6,277 nt of DNA. Origin: Sediminispirochaeta sp. Lineage in GTDB: Bacteria > Spirochaetota > Spirochaetia > DSM-16054 > Sediminispirochaetaceae. This document shows, piece by piece, positions 6,163 to 6,277 of this stretch. The notes below the pieces were generated by a model. The model did not search any database. It was not told where the DNA came from and saw only the letters and a program-made list of their open reading frames with translations. The stretch is from NCBI GenBank assembly GCA_011046055.1, contig DSBN01000256.1, positions 1 to 6,277 of the forward strand, in the 5' to 3' direction. Each line of letters opens with the position of its first letter. Position 1 is the stretch's first letter. Made by a program: the position numbers and the translations under genes.

Positions 6163-6206
6163 ATTCTCATTTTGGAAAGTGCACTTGCACTTTCCAAAAT
6201 GAGAAT
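6163..6206 (+). repeat. perfect 44-bp palindrome (21-bp arms, 2-base centre)
   Basis: The left arm begins ATTCTCATTTTGGAA and ends AAGTGCA. After the two bases CT it is followed by its exact reverse complement, TGCACTTTCCAAAATGAGAAT. The palindrome begins 23 bp beyond the -35 of the tRNA-Thr promoter. Neither side has a T-run, so it is not a standard terminator. It could be a dimeric regulator site, a cruciform, or the remnant of a small repeat element. The partial copy at 6253-6270 shows the arm sequence recurs locally. Confidence 0.9.
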
Positions 6207-6252
6207 GCCTCCAACAGTTAGAAACACAAATCATTGCTATGCAAATGAAGCA

Positions 6253-6270
6253 AATTCTCAATTTGGAAGT
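6253..6270 (+). repeat. imperfect third copy of the palindrome arm
   Basis: AATTCTCAATTTGGAAGT differs from the left arm at 6162-6180 by one substitution and one missing A. The weaker match AGCAA just before it also recurs upstream of the palindrome. It lies in the same orientation as the left arm, 91 bp downstream, and inside the possible plus-strand reading frame starting at 6239. Apart from these repeats I see no supported gene in 6093-6277. Confidence 0.6.
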
Positions 6271-6277
6271 CATTAGA

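Noticed and set aside
6163..6206. Palindrome as an intrinsic terminator
   Set aside because: No T-run follows on either strand, and on the minus strand it lies upstream of the promoter rather than after a gene.
6163..6270. Repeats as a CRISPR array
   Set aside because: There are only three arm copies, one inverted, at unequal spacing and without uniform spacers.

Overview
The window is a slice of a bacterial core chromosome carrying the classic ribosomal protein / RNA polymerase cluster. All assigned genes lie on the minus strand, so transcription runs from high to low coordinates. In that order they are tRNA-Thr(GGT), rpmG (L33), tRNA-Trp(CCA), secE, nusG, rplK (L11), rplA (L1), rplJ (L10), rplL (L7/L12) and the first 769 codons of rpoB, which leaves the window at base 1. 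The source is most likely a spirochaete of the Spirochaeta/Treponema kind with moderate GC. The reasons are the rpmG–tRNA-Trp–secE–nusG order without tuf, RpoB and L11 sequence details of spirochaetal type (for example [21 protein letters not shown] in RpoB), and Asn at the RpoB position equivalent to E. coli Ser531. The genus cannot be fixed from this sequence alone.

Layout from high to low coordinates: 6210-6277 is AT-richer DNA with no assigned gene, though a plus-strand reading frame may begin at 6239. Positions 6163-6206 hold a perfect 44-bp palindrome, and a partial copy of one arm lies at 6253-6270. A consensus promoter (TTGACA, 17 bp, TAATCT) drives tRNA-Thr. A second one (TTGACA, 17 bp, TATCCT) lies just after that tRNA and drives rpmG and everything downstream. 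tRNA-Trp sits between rpmG and secE and must be cut out of a shared transcript. After secE and nusG, the leader of rplK contains a hairpin that resembles the L1-binding site of 23S rRNA. rplK and rplA overlap by four bases (ATGA). rplJ follows rplA after 21 bases, and rplL follows rplJ after a structured 102-base gap. The 213-base gap before rpoB carries three successive strong hairpins with no T-tract.

Functionally, the genes supply the L1 and L7/L12 stalks (L1, L10, L11, L7/L12), a small 50S protein (L33), the protein translocase subunit SecE, the elongation factor NusG and the RNA polymerase beta subunit. The stalk, NusG and RpoB genes are intact and ordinary. The parts worth a second look are the intergenic RNA structures, the palindrome near the right edge, the reduced zinc-ligand set of L33 and the predicted natural rifampicin insensitivity of RpoB. 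I see no clear sign of an undescribed defence, mobile or metabolic system. The palindrome and the possible divergent gene at the right edge are the only candidates for anything accessory.
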